A DNA stretch of 64,000 nt from Psilocybe azurescens (GCA_023853785.1 JAJIRX010000019.1:62001-126000), one strand, 5' to 3'. Counted from the stretch's first letter, positions 10,926 to 22,742 are shown. The notes: generated from the letters alone by a model not told the origin. Program-made: numbers and translations.

Positions 10926-13382
10926 GAAATCTGCGTGGCAGGTTGCGTGCCGCGTAACCTGGACTGAGTATACGCATTTGAGTGTATAGTCAGATTATCT
11001 TTATGAGTCAAATTAATGTTGCCATCTTTTTACTGTTGTTTACTGAGACTTGACTTGGACTTGCATCAAGTCTGTGCTTTCTGACAGTCTCAATTATGAT
11101 TTTGTGACATCAATACTCAAACTCCAGAGCACAACCTAAACAACAAGCTTGCAACAAGTACAGCAAGGAATGTATATATACTTGTAGACAGAAAGTTTGT
11201 ACTGTACTAGTATCTGTAAATCACCTATGTTTAAGGACATAGCCACAGGCAATAGTCGACACTGTAGAGTCCATGGGCTGGCACCATACTTGATAAAAGT
11301 CTTAACAGCAATAGCTGTCACTGCCAAAGATTTTTATACCTTGTTATTCTTCTCAACCTTGTCTCTATCATCCCCTGTTCAAATAATATACACTGGTGAA
11401 CACGCAACTTGTACACAAATGCACTCATCCTACACTCAACACGTATTCAGTCACACACAAACTGTGCACAGCCACCACACAACTACACTCAACCTACGTG
11501 CAAGTACCACTCAATCAATAGTTAGATGCACACAAGTGCACTCAGTCAGTGCTTAGCATCCCTCACTTACACAAAACCATATTGAAATAAACTAAACATG
11601 CTTGGCATATCAGTATTTATGCATATGTTTCAACTGAGTTTCAACTTGCTATCTGACTCAAAATTGACATTTTAGATGTGTAAACACTGTGAATTGTCTG
11701 CATTAAAATGATTATTTTGGTTGATTATGTTTCAACTCTCAGTACTACTTCAAATTTGAGTTTTAGATGAGTAAACTCCACTAATTTTTCTTGTTGAGAT
11801 GATTCCTTTTGTAAATTGAGTTTTCATTGCAGTCTCTGTTGCTATCTTTGCTTTTAGATTCATTGTTTTAAGCTCTTACATATTTATACTCAACGTGAAC
11901 ATGAGGTTAACTGACTTCTCCCTTGCCTCCCGAACTTTGGCAGTTACAGCCTCATATTTAAATATTAACTGCAACAAGTTGGTCATTGTAAGTTCATAAA
12001 ATTTACATGAATGACATATTGGCCTCATATCCTTTTGATTTGAAATGGGGTCTTGATATTGGAAACTATCAGAATGACTGGAGGCCATATGCTTATCTTC
12101 CTGGGGACTGGGACAACAGAGATAGACAAGAAGAGGATAACAAAATGAAGGTGAGTACAGTATTTTTTTTATTGATATTTTATCTATTTCAAATGTGTCT
12201 ACCAATATCTTATAATTTTGTCAAGCCAGGACCTAATTATGTTGATTTTTCAAAGTCAAAGCCAGGAGAAATTTTACTAGTGCAAACTTGCCCCAGGCCA
12301 AGACCCATTCCAAAGAAGAGGAAGCAAAGCAGCACTAATTAACCATAGATATAAGATACCATGGATTAGTAGTAGGCAATTTGACCAGTTTCTCATAATT
12401 TATTTATTGCTAATGCACTCACATATACATTGGATTGACAAACTAAATTAAGTAAATTGTGCATATTTATGCTTGTATGATTAGAGTCTGTGCAAATGCA
12501 TGCAAATGTTGCACATGTTTGTTTGCATGCACTTGTGTGGCACTCAAGCACATGCAAGCACACAACCTTGCCACACACATTTCCTGATGCCTGTGTGCTT
12601 GTGTTGTGCAAGGAAGATGAGGTCAATGGCCTGGATGCAGATTTTGTGGACAAAGAAGCAGGGAACAGGGCAGGGTGGAGGTACTCAGCTGTCAGGTCAG
12701 TGTCAATGTGTCTCCATCCAGAGAATTTGCCTTTGCCATCTCCTTCTGGTGCATTGGGAAAATTTGCTTGTGGTATGTGAGTATGGCTGACCATTGGTGG
12801 AGCCAGTTATGCCTGGAGAGTTGAGGCAGTGTTACTGTAGGCAACATGAGCCTCCAGAATGGCGAGAATACCAGAGGTGCTGCCTGCTGTCATTGTGTGG
12901 GTGCCAAAGCATGTTAAATTTAATGCTGAGTGGGTCAGTCAGGGAGTGGAAGGTAGGGTAGTTTTTGACACTGCCAGTCTGCTCTTTAGACAACAGACAA
13001 CAGAGTTGAAAGCCTGGCATCACCAGGCTCACTGAGAGCCATGTGGAGAATGACGGAACCACAATATATTAATAGAACAACTGACTGGCTGCAGGTGTGT
13101 ATGGTGCATAATTTTTAATGTGTAAGAGAGAAGTCAGTGTCAAAGGAATGGCTTGGGGATTACAGTCACATGTATGTAAATATAGAAGATAAGATAGAGG
13201 AAATCCATACTCATTGGCTGTCAGGTGATGTGATGTTCTGTGACAAACAACTTAGCAATGCATGTGCTGCGCCACTTTTTGTGCTGTTACAATGTTTTCA
13301 ATAAAATCACATGGCACAAATTATCTTGCAACTTTGCCTTTGTAAATCATACAACTAATACTACAACCCAAAATTACAAAAA
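10926..13382. other. AT-rich gene-poor region
   Basis: The base composition turns AT-rich. The stretch 11390-11560 is full of short CACTCA/CACAA motifs. An open frame at 12007-12342 has no recognisable motif and no clear gene structure. The region is probably old transposon sequence. Confidence 0.5.
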
Positions 13383-13433
13383 TAAAACCAACAAAATGTT
13401 AGAATCTCTAATTAAAACATTTTGTTGGTTTTA
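13383..13433. repeat. Perfect 18-bp inverted repeat (hairpin)
   Basis: The left arm at 13383-13400 (TAAAACCAACAAAATGTT) is exactly complementary to the right arm at 13416-13433, with a 15-nt loop. Such an uninterrupted stem in AT-rich DNA may be a terminal end of a fold-back element. Confidence 0.7.
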
Positions 13434-13447
13434 ATTGAGTCATTCTG

Positions 13448-13860
13448 TCACCTTTTATCACACTGCCAATAAGTATGGATTTCCTCTACCTTAAGATAAT
13501 ACGTAAAGGGGCTGTGGTAAGACTGGGGTGCTAGGCTTACAAGAGTCCCATCTTGAATATCAAATGAATTCTTGGCTTCAGAAGACTGGTCCTGGGCATT
13601 GAGATCCAATTTATAGAGATTGAGTGGCAGGATCTTGTGTTGGTTGACTTCCAGAATAATGACACACAAAAGAAGAGAGAAGTGATCAATCAAAGACCCG
13701 CCAGCAGTGGCTGCAGGAGGTACAATAGGAATGACAATCATGTCAGAGGAGGAGGGGTTGGTTCTGGCATTGCTGGGGCTGCCGGCCAGGGATTGGGCAG
13801 ATAGGAAAGCTGCCAACTGAGCAAGAATCTCAGTAGCACTGGACTGTTGTGTGGACAAGG
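13448..13860 (-). other. Transposon-like open frame with a dispersed repeat
   Basis: An open frame of 136 codons on the minus strand without an ATG near its beginning. It starts with a Ser/Gln/Ala-rich stretch and ends with VSLAPQSYHSPFTYYL. About 50 nt around the last motif recur at 26758-26812 in the opposite orientation with high identity. The function is not recognised. It is likely part of a repeated element. Confidence 0.35.
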
Positions 13861-15209
13861 GTGAATCTGAGTCAGGGCTCAGTCATTGGAGATAAGAGAG
13901 ATGGAACTTTGGGTTCCAGTGCAATAGCAAGTGATGATTCCTTGGATTGCTGTGCAAGCAGTACTGATTTCTTGATGAAATAGTCTTGAGTGTCACAGGG
14001 CAGAATCCTTAATCAAAAAATCAGCTCAAGGCAGAGCCTAATGAGCAATTTCAGGTGAGTGGAAGTGGGAAAACAACGGGAGAGAGATGGGGATGGGTTG
14101 TACATGTACTCGTGCCCATTTTTAGTACTTGTGATTATGTAATCACAATTTCTGGTTATGGTCATGAGTAAACAACCTCTTTTCAAGAACTATGACATTC
14201 AATATACCTGAAATTTTAACTCTTTGATTTAATGTTTCCAATTAATACATTTCTGAATTTTGGAAAAGATTTATTGTATAGGAACTCTGCAAGATGCTTA
14301 GTTCTGATTATATAGATTCAATTCAAATTGGTGATCAAATCTGTATTGCAATATTCATGCTCAGAAGTGTTTCCGCTGCCTAAAAAATAAGTGGATGCAC
14401 TTGTAATATTCTCAAACATATTATTCATGGTTTACCTAGATTAAATACAACAATGGAAATGTTCTATCCTTCTAAACTCAGCATGAGCACTAAAAAGTGT
14501 GAAATTTGACTGATTTGTGTACTGTCAACCTAATAATGGATGAATTTACATGTAGATTTGAGGTAATAATCTATTAAAGAAAAAAATACTCCCCTTCTAG
14601 TTTCAGATATGTATTTATTATATTTTTTTGAGAACCAGGCCATTTAATGTTGACAGACCAGGAGACAAAAGCCATCAAAGTACATAATCATGGATACTAA
14701 AAATGGGCATGAGTACCACCATCCTCATGTAATCTAAGCGAACATGAAAGAGATGATGGACAGTGAAAGTGAAAGAGATTTTATCTAATCTTATAAAAGA
14801 AAAGCACTCCCATGTGTGAGATGCACATGTCTGCATAGACCCTGATCAATCCTTGATTGATCATTTCTACAGTCATTCATCGGCAAAACTGCAAAAAGAA
14901 TGTATTGGAATCCAATGCCCTTGAAAGGCAACAAACGACGCAAATGCCCAAAAGGCATGGCAAAGTGAAACAAATAGACTCCTTATTTGTAAGTCACGCC
15001 CAGAATTAGCTAAAAATAAAACCTTGGTAGTCCTTGTAAGGTAGCTTAAATCTTTGTTAACCTTGCATGACAAAACAATTTTCCACAACCACCAAGGGGC
15101 CAATTTTACAGTAAAATATTGGATCATTTAATGTTGCTATAAAATACATAGCACTCTTCCCATATAACTCCAATTGATTATTCAGATTATCACATTTAAT
15201 TGAAATGCC
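13861..15209. other. AT-rich non-coding region
   Basis: No gene is recognised. It probably contains the body of the SINE-like element whose head lies at 15210-15290. Minus-strand open frames here lack any family signature. Confidence 0.4.
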
Positions 15210-15290
15210 TTTTACCAGGATTGAACCACTACCTTCGTAGAACACAATTAAATATCTATTCTAACTACTACACTAATACGTCATTACTGT
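15210..15290 (-). repeat. tRNA-derived SINE-like head (pol III A and B boxes)
   Basis: On the minus strand a degenerate tRNA shape is seen. An A-box-like TAGTGTAGTAGTTAGAATA (15259-15277) is followed about 32 nt later by a B-box-like GGTTCAATCC (15218-15227). The spacing fits an RNA polymerase III internal promoter. The stems do not pair well enough for a functional tRNA, so a tRNA-derived SINE or tRNA pseudogene is the better reading. Confidence 0.4.
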
Positions 15291-15619
15291 ATATAAGTAT
15301 GTGACGGTCTATGTCACTATCTAAAAAGCAGCCTATCTGGGAGAGCCAAAATAATTGATAGACAATTAAATCTCGTACCAATGTTTAGTGTATTTTACAT
15401 ACCAAACTTATGCTTATTGCAACTTACAAGAATACAGAAAAGGTTATCAAAAATGCAACGTACCTCAATGGTCCACCAAAAATTACCACTGAAAGTAAAG
15501 TTGAATAAATATTTGGCTTAAATTTAATACTGCCTTAATTCTTACTCAACCAATTCAAAATACTAGAATAATTAGTGGGCATAGTAACGTAATACAATGT
15601 TTGTATGACTTTCCAAGGA

Positions 15620-16345
15620 TGCACAAAGGTTTCAATCACCCATATATAGCCTCAAAATGATTGACTTACCTTATATAGGCCACAATGTAATATATGGTTT
15701 TGTCGGTTTTGCCGATGTTCAATATCCAATTCCTCCTCTATAGACATTCACCAAATGTGATGTCCACGTTTATGGCATGGACACCGACAAGGCAATTAAA
15801 GACTACCTTACACCAAGAAACTAAACATCAAATGATGATATTCTGCTCCACGCAAATTCAAATCCTTCTCATAGTAAATACATCATTGACATCAGATATT
15901 GTGTCTTTGTTTATATACTGTAAGAGCTGGCCAAGCGTATTGCCCACGTATACAATGTAGATGCAGATGAGGTTTGAACTTACTTTCCTTTTGGCTAAGA
16001 AATCAGATTACCAGCGTCTAAGCTAACTGGGTTCAACAGACTCTTACAAAGTGCATCACTCACGTCTACGGATTAGGCACTGACGAAGTTAGCCTCATTT
16101 TCACAGCTCGATCAATGTTAAAATCTCACTATTATATTTTGTATTTTGCTATGTAGGACCTGACTAGGTGTATTTCTCACGTCGACGAGGTTAGACATCT
16201 AATATTTGGTTGAGACTTAATAGTTGTCAACTTAGTCTAATTTATAAAATCTCATTACAAGCTCTAACAAAGCACATAGCACATGTCTACGGCGTGGGTG
16301 AGATGATTCTAATTTAGTGACATGATTAAACAGACTCTCACAAAG
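15620..16345. repeat. Degenerate tandem repeat of about 100-180 bp units
   Basis: A block close to ACAAAGTGCAT...CACGTCTACGG..TGGGCAC.GACGA recurs with drift at about 15640, 15765, 15944, 16061, 16178 and 16280, with a partial copy near 16335. Spacings are about 125, 179, 117, 117 and 102 nt. Some copies translate as TKCxxHVYGxxTDE, but others contain a stop or lose the frame, so present coding is doubtful. Confidence 0.45.
15969..16025 (-). repeat. Second tRNA-like A/B box pair
   Basis: On the minus strand TAGCTTAGACGCTGG (16011-16025) resembles an A box. It precedes GTTCAAACCTC (15969-15979), which resembles a B box. The anticodon stem is poor. It is a second tRNA-derived fragment inside the tandem repeat region. 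Confidence 0.3.
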
Positions 16346-16525
16346 TGTGAATCCTGAAGAAGGTGTGTTAGGCGGAGCTGTGGACACTATTATGGGGATA
16401 TTTACTTCATGTAACTCCCTCTGAATTACCCAATGTAACATGGCCTTATAGTGCAGAGCATTTTAAAGAGAAATATATTACTTGATACTATTGGTATATC
16501 CCCCGGCAGTAATATTGTCCAACAT

Positions 16526-16619
16526 TGCATGCCCACCCTCAGATGCGCACGCCCCAACCCTAGCATGCCCCTAGCATGCCCCAGTTTTGCATGCCCCAGC
16601 ACGCCCCGCACGCCCCTGC
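16526..16619. repeat. GCATGCCCC-rich short repeat
   Basis: Five to six copies of GCATGCCCC or ACGCCCC-like units lie within about 95 nt. Several contain the palindrome GCATGC. The block is GC-rich inside an AT-rich surrounding. Confidence 0.6.
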
Positions 16620-17853
16620 CACGGTAAAAAATCTGTGCGCATTCTGCAATACTTAGTTCTTTGTTCAGCACAAGTGTAATGGATAGTTGCGAGATCAAGG
16701 ATTAATGTTTCCAAAGAAACGTTAGAGTAGGCCAATCCGGTCTACCCTAGCAGCTCGTGTCTGGGATGCTCGGAATGCTTGTCGAGCGGCCGCGCCGTAT
16801 GGCGTTACGGGCAAAGGTCCGTTGTTCGTCTAACTACGAAAGCGCACTAATAGCCCACATACGGTGCACAGCCGCTGATGAGATACGCTATACTATCTAA
16901 TCTACGTTCGGGTAGCATGGCCCAGATGGCCAGAACTCACTGCTACAACGTAATGATTTTTACCGGGGTTGGATCGACAGGAAATGGGGATGGTCCATGA
17001 ACCAAAGCCCGGGTCTCGCGGGTCAATGGAAGATGTCAATAGAATCTGGATATCCGACGAAGCACTGTGAGGTACGGTTAAGTCGGTGAAGACAATGAAG
17101 AAGTAGAGACACATGACGAGCTGAACAAGTCGGGAATGAAGATGTGAAGAGGCAGACCGAAGGAAGATTACGCCGATGGTGATCTGAGTTCATTAACGTG
17201 GGAATGGCGGGCATTATCATATTATTGCCGGGGACAACATAAGGTGACGAGAGGTGAATTTTGCGATCCATAAATGGTGCAGGCCTGTTGGTTTCCCATT
17301 TTGTATTTCTCCCCTCACGTCTGTTTATCTTTTGACGTCCTTTGACTATCCACGTAAGTTTTCCATCAATACAAACTGATGTCCGTATGCATGCATGCAT
17401 ATTATTGTATAACTCCTTCCACGGTCCTCATCTTGGTCTTAGCGCCTCATCAGTATTACTTGTGGAACGCAGAGCCACCGATGTTCGTTCTGGTTCTCAT
17501 CTTTAAAGTCACTCATCCAGTTCCATTACATTATGTATACTCTCTGTATTAAGTCTTTGACCTATACCCCGGTCTTTATCGCTGAAAAATATATCTATAA
17601 TAATGGGCACCGGGTAGCACTACCAGGTAACGTCGGGCATAGCAGCGTACCCATACCCCGTACACATGGTACTTATCTCTTCTAGTCCCTATAGGCTCTA
17701 TTTCAGAGGCTGTGGCCAGACGTATAAAGTACCCTCACCTCGCGAATCTGAATGCCCGGTCTCATCATCCCAGCTACCGGTCTCGGTTGAACGCTTTAAT
17801 TTTAGTTAATCAGATCCAGACTCCTTGAACATCCCAATACAGCTTCCCGTAGC
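16620..17853. other. Intergenic, nothing recognised
   Basis: No gene is recognised. A short ATGC repeat is at 17387-17400. The last part is the 5' flank of the P450-like fragment. Confidence 0.45.
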
Positions 17854-19127
17854 ATGATCACTCTTATCCTCATCGCTTGTGCATTGTATGCACTGTCGTG
17901 GGTTAGTTGGCGGATGTTCAAGGAGTTGTCTGCGAAAGCTTCCCCGGACTCTCGGCAGACGTTAAACGGTGAGTCTCATGCGATATTAGGCCTGTGAGCG
18001 TTATTGATCAAGTTAAAAACCCTCTTAGGTGTATTCGTCGACGGTTTTGATCTAGTCGTAATGAAGTCGGCGCTCGTTGAAATCTGGGGACAGCTTGAAA
18101 ACTCTTGGAAAAGCGGCGAGTCTCTATTCTTTGAACTCTCGTAATGTTGTGCTAAATGTAACTCCGGCTCCTCAGGCATAGCATTTTATAACGCTTTTGA
18201 CGTTGAAGCTCGTGATCACTACACTAAGCACATAACGGAGATTTTCTGTAAGTTCCAATTCGATGGCTTGAAGGATCATGATATATGAACTTCCTCACTG
18301 AGCGACTATTGACAGATGGAACTCTCGCTCAAATCAATTTATTCGCTTACTCGGCTCTCGGGGATGCAAAGACACGGGCGGGGCCTCTCATTGAATCAAC
18401 GAAATGTGTTTACTTTCTTTCTTGCCTTCATTTAGAGCTGACGTGCTCAAATCGAACGCTTATTAGCCGTTGCTGCTAACGCTCTCAGTCCCAACACATG
18501 GGATTTTCTGAAGACATCTGTTCTCGCCATTGTACAACAGGTTGAGGGCCCCCTTGCCCAATATTGGAAAGGCAAGTCCCTATTTTCTGGGAGTTTCTGG
18601 AACGTCTTGGCTAAGCTTAAGTCGGCCTGCAGGCGTATTTCCTCAGGGTCTGGTCAGCCCCAATACATGGAATCTTCTTCAGCAACAGTTGACGGAGGGA
18701 CGGGGGCTGTTCGAGGGCTTGACGAACGATATCTTTAAAGCGATCCTTGAAGTTAGTAGGAATTCATTGTTATTCTCTGTTAACGGCCTCTAATGCATAG
18801 ACTAACCTATTTGTTGATAGTTGGCGGGCCCAGATAGATTGAAAGCTTTCGATGATTTTAAGAACGACGTCTTCAAGGCGATACTTGGGGTCAGTCGTCC
18901 TTCGTTTTATGAAAAAATTGGATTTAGTATCTCTGACCAGGATTGCGTATTCGGAATGTTATTAGGAAATCTCACTTTACGCCTTCGATCCAAGCGCAAT
19001 GCATCAAATTATTGTCCAGGTAGGTGCCCTCTCGCGCTGTAATTTACGCTTCATGGCTTTAATGCAGTCATTATTAGGATGAAAACGTGTACATCTACGA
19101 AGAGATCGCCACAGAGTCCTCTAATAG
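17854..19127 (+). pseudogene. Rearranged P450 N-terminal region with repeated exons
   Basis: The ATG at 17854 gives MITLILIACALYALSWVSWR, a paralogue of the anchor of the P450 at 1963. Further exons match that P450 in order. GIAFYNAFDVEARDHYTKHI corresponds to the exon starting GVFPDVFNPDAWDFH. KNDVFKAILG, ending at a GTCAGT donor, corresponds to KIKGLLG. YAFDPSAMHQIIVQ (about 18973-19018) corresponds to YVFDPKAMHQILVK. DENVYIYEEIATE (19078 on) corresponds to DQYIYEETSSF. Between them are near-duplicates of the early exons: SPNTWDFLKTSV and SPNTWNLLQQQL, and NDIFKAILE and NDVFKAILG. No I-helix, PERW or haem loop follows, so it cannot make an active P450. It may be dead, or its anchor may be joined to the acidic frame downstream. 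Confidence 0.6.
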
Positions 19128-20104
19128 GTACGTTTCTGGACCTAGGTTCACCAAAAATTGATATTAAGAACCCCTTCATTCCGTATAATCTGTCTAGACC
19201 AGTAGTCGATTCGACCAAGAAAACTGTGGGAGATAAAGTGCCGACCCAGGGCGCGGATGTCACAGAAGAAGTATTGCAGGCCCTGCCAGAGTCATCAGGT
19301 CATCCACCAGTCGCTGAAGTGGGATCGGAAAGCGAGGGCGAACTGGAAAGCACGGTGGATATCGACATCCGAGTGGAGGAGGTCGACGAAGACGAAGATT
19401 CCGACGATCTCGACGATCTCGACGTAGATTACGATAGGGCAGTCGAGACCTTGGGACTAAGTCGTATTGAGGAGGTGGTTGAAGAGGAGAGTGAGGAAGA
19501 CGTAGTGGGGACGACGGATGCGGAGAGTGTTCCGGTTCCGGGACTTGAAGGGGAGAGGGATACGAAGATAGAGGTGGAAGCGATCGCGGAAGTGCAGGTG
19601 CAGGACCTTCAGCTAGAGACAGCCGTATTTGTGCAAGCGGCAGAGAAGGAGGTGGAGAATGGACAAAGGGAAGTGAAGGGAGGGAGCCGACGCAGTAGCA
19701 AGTCGGAGAATCACACTTTGGTGGATGAAGTGAGAGGGCCGAGTCTAGATGCAGACGTGCCTAATTCTGGGGAAGCTGAAAGAAAGATGGAGGTGACGAG
19801 TCGCCTGGTGGAGGTTGTGGAAGTGAAGAGGAAAGAGAAGGGTGTGGAGGTCGTAGTGGATGAGGTGAGGGAAGATGTGGATCTTGACTATGTGAATCAA
19901 GCATTGGCCGTGGTGGAGGCGAAAAGCCGGATGAGGGAAATGATGGGAGACGAGATTCAGACTCAGATTCGGAACCCCGACAAGGACAACAATACCACAG
20001 GGCTAGAATTGGCACCATCTAGTAAAGCCCCACCACGCAAGAGAAAGAGATTGATAAGCGCAGTTTTCGGTAGGGTATTGGGAAAGAAGAATAAAACGTC
20101 TTAG
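19079..20104 (+). CDS. Long acidic disordered protein with basic C-terminus
   Basis: A 341-codon open frame without introns. Not recognised. Residues about 75-160 are strongly acidic, with runs such as EEVDEDEDSDDLDDLDVDYD. The middle is Glu/Val-rich and of low complexity, and may form coiled coil. The C-terminus has a nuclear-localisation-like cluster PPRKRKRL followed by FGRVLGKKNK. Its ATG overlaps the last recognisable P450-like exon in another frame, so the real first exon may lie upstream through splicing. A frame this long is unlikely by chance, but low complexity makes homology hard to judge. Confidence 0.5.
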   Translation: MKTCTSTKRSPQSPLIGTFLDLGSPKIDIKNPFIPYNLSRPVVDSTKKTVGDKVPTQGADVTEEVLQALPESSGHPPVAEVGSESEGELESTVDIDIRVEEVDEDEDSDDLDDLDVDYDRAVETLGLSRIEEVVEEESEEDVVGTTDAESVPVPGLEGERDTKIEVEAIAEVQVQDLQLETAVFVQAAEKEVENGQREVKGGSRRSSKSENHTLVDEVRGPSLDADVPNSGEAERKMEVTSRLVEVVEVKRKEKGVEVVVDEVREDVDLDYVNQALAVVEAKSRMREMMGDEIQTQIRNPDKDNNTTGLELAPSSKAPPRKRKRLISAVFGRVLGKKNKTS

Positions 20105-21052
20105 GTGGCGTTTTTATTTCTCTAGGGAAGCGTGTTTGTACCATATTTTATCCTGCATGATTTACGATCACATGTACAGTATCGGATTATATTACATACG
20201 AGTTTAATCTTCCTTTTGATGCGAAAACACGGTCGTTTTGAGTAGTCGTCGTTTCGAACAGTTCTGTGACAACACGACTTTTAATTGCTATTCAGCCAGT
20301 TACCTTACCTTGAATCTCTTGAATCTTACAGGGTATCGTCCTCGGCCACAATCTTAGTTGTTGCAGGGCTTGAGTGGCATGCTCACACTTATGATTCAGT
20401 CATTGGTGACAAAATGGGGACAAAGCCCAGCTTAGGCTCGTAGAGCACGAATGATTTGGTGATATCTAGGGAGGACCAAGACCAATGAAAATGTTTGAAA
20501 AGGTGAGAAGGCGTCTAAAATATAGGGTGGCTACTTAAATGCGACACATCTCGCCAATTTCAATTCTCAAAATGTTCCCTACAACGAGTGAAACAATGTT
20601 AATACAGGTTTGGAATCTCATCAGGGATTGAGGACGTAACTAGAGGACGCTTGAAACGACTGGTTGAAGACGTTTGAACTGCAGTGGCGTTATTCGATTC
20701 AGAAGGGGCCCGTAGGTAGAGGTTGAGGTAGCAGGTAGCAGGGGAGCGGATCTCTTAATGTGGACCTAGACGTGACCTTGCTGCTTGTGATGCCGAAAAT
20801 CTCGACACAAACTTTGTGTGGAACAAAGGGATGGGAAACGTGGTATATTACAATCATGTCAAACGAATAATAAACTAATCCACGGCGAGTATGTCTGTCG
20901 CCTTCTGCAACAAAGCCAAAGTCATTATTATAAACAATTAATGAACTTGCAAATGTCTACGTAACTGAGGTCCGTCACAATAGTGGATGGTCGTTGCCTA
21001 ATTAGAACGTGTATAGGAGGCGCATTCAGGCTTCGACATTTCAGTAAATAGC
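20105..21052. other. Intergenic, nothing recognised
   Basis: No gene, RNA or clear repeat is recognised in these 950 bases between two convergent open frames. Confidence 0.5.
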
Positions 21053-21849
21053 CTAGATGCCTTCCAGGAACTGTTGCCAGTGACTTTTCGCCAGATGTTT
21101 GAAGGCGAGTAAACGCGTGAGAGCTAGCATTCTATATTCAATATCCCCCATCCCTTCTCCAGCACACCGGTCGTGCGTTCCTACGGTGACGCACTTCAAG
21201 ACTTGAGTTGGGGTTGCAGGGTACTGCCCGAGGATGACGGCGTTGCTCAAATCCTGAGTGACAGGGACGAGATAGAAGGTAGGACGGGTACCGGCCATCG
21301 TAAAGCAGGGGATGGTCATGGAGTTCAACAGGGGGAGGCCACAATCCCCTCGCTTCGTGTTGTTGAACTGAAAGGCTGCAATCGACTCTGCTATAACCCT
21401 CGCCTCTGTGTCAACTCTATTAGCGAGTACGAGTAAGACGAGAGGGGGACGGTGCAGACTAAGGCACACATCCGCCTGTGCGGCTCTCTTACCATCACTG
21501 CAGATGGTGAGAGGAATGGAATAGCGCATCTTTACAAGGATTTTGCGCTCATCGAACCCTAGAAGTCTCAAAGTATGAGCGGCAAAGTCGTCAATAGCAC
21601 ACACTCTTGGGTGGCTTGTGTTGCGAGTCCTAGGTGTCCTAGGTATTCTGCGACAGCGTCAGAAAGGCTGGGATCATCCAAGTGGGATGAAGCGTTGAGG
21701 ATAGCAGGTTCAAGGTGCTCTAACGATGGATTTGTACCGTGGTAAAAGAATTGGTCCGGGGTGACGGGTGCGATGATGATGTTATATGCGAGGAGTTCAT
21801 ATCTGCCCCAGTCGCTGCCGGACTTCGGATGCCGAATTGCATTGGCCAT
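21053..21849 (-). CDS. Agaricomycete-specific hypothetical protein, frameshifted
   Basis: Two minus-strand frames join into one protein. The first (from 21849) contains HPKSGSDWGRYELLAYNIII and FFYHGTNPSLEHLEP. The second (to 21053) contains IDDFAAHTLRLLGFDERKIL, RVDTEARVIAESIAAFQFNN and LPLLNSMTIPCFTMAGTRPT. This layout (a DDFA...LLGY block, AQADVCL, then IAEAIAAFQ and a PTFYxxPVT block) is that of a large family of uncharacterised mushroom proteins. The function is unknown. The frame changes at about 21597-21605 within a short CACACAC tract. Removing two bases or adding one there would join the halves, so it is slippage, an error or a dead gene. Compared with relatives known to me it is short at the N-terminus. 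Confidence 0.55.
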
Positions 21850-22742
21850 TGCTGAAATCCGCCAGTAAGGTGAGATCCAATGCGGAAATCAATGACTCAC
21901 CGACCTATAAGAGTAGCGTGCAAGCAACAAGGTCCTGGTTAATAGTTATCGATCATCGAAGTGGGCGAAGTGATATTTGGTCTTATTTGTTTCACGACTT
22001 CGCGGTGGTTTGATTGAAATTCTATCACAACTACCTGCCGCTAGCTGGTAGACGTCATCCTCCACGCCGTCTACGGGTCAACAGAGACTTGTACCCGCCA
22101 TTCTGTCCCTAGCGTAAGAATGCTCAGGTAACACCCTCTCGCGCTTGATCATCCCCCATCCACCCCTCATCCTTTCTGCATTCAACAGACAAGAACCCCG
22201 AAGTGCTATAGGCTCTATTCTATCCATACGCTGCTCTCACCTGCCCGTCAATTTTTTCACACTCTCTGACAGATCTTCGGCTGCGCTAATTGGCGTTGTC
22301 GCTGAGTTTCCTATGTTCGTTATACTCGCTTACGTTAAGCCCCGTGCATGCCCCTTCGAATCGAGTTCGCTACATTTACCTCACCATATTTGGACTGGAA
22401 GCATCGTCAGGGAGGACTTTATGAGCTGGATATATGCAAGTTCTGAGCGGATGCAGCGGCAATGGGGCTGTTGTCGTTAGCGACAGGCTTTTTAGATCGG
22501 CTGATAGAAGACGGTGTAGACTTCGATGGTGAGCTTGATTATTTTTTCATTGTCTTAAGGTTGGAACCTCATTCGCGTTTGCAGTTAAATCCAACATATA
22601 AATTATGTTTATTGAGCTCGCTTGGTATCCTTCTCCTTTCCGATCTCGCGCTACCAGCTGGTGCATGCCTCACGCATACTCACTCCTGCGCTTCGGAGCA
22701 GGTTTTGTGTTGCTCATCATCAAGACCACATTGTCCAGCAAA
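21850..22742. other. Intergenic, nothing firmly recognised
   Basis: Open frames at 22145-22480 and from 22462 have no signature before the start of arginyl-tRNA synthetase similarity at about 22743. Confidence 0.4.

Noticed and set aside
12007..12342. 111-codon plus-strand frame in AT-rich DNA
   Set aside because: It starts plausibly but turns into intron-like AT-rich sequence, and no family is recognised.
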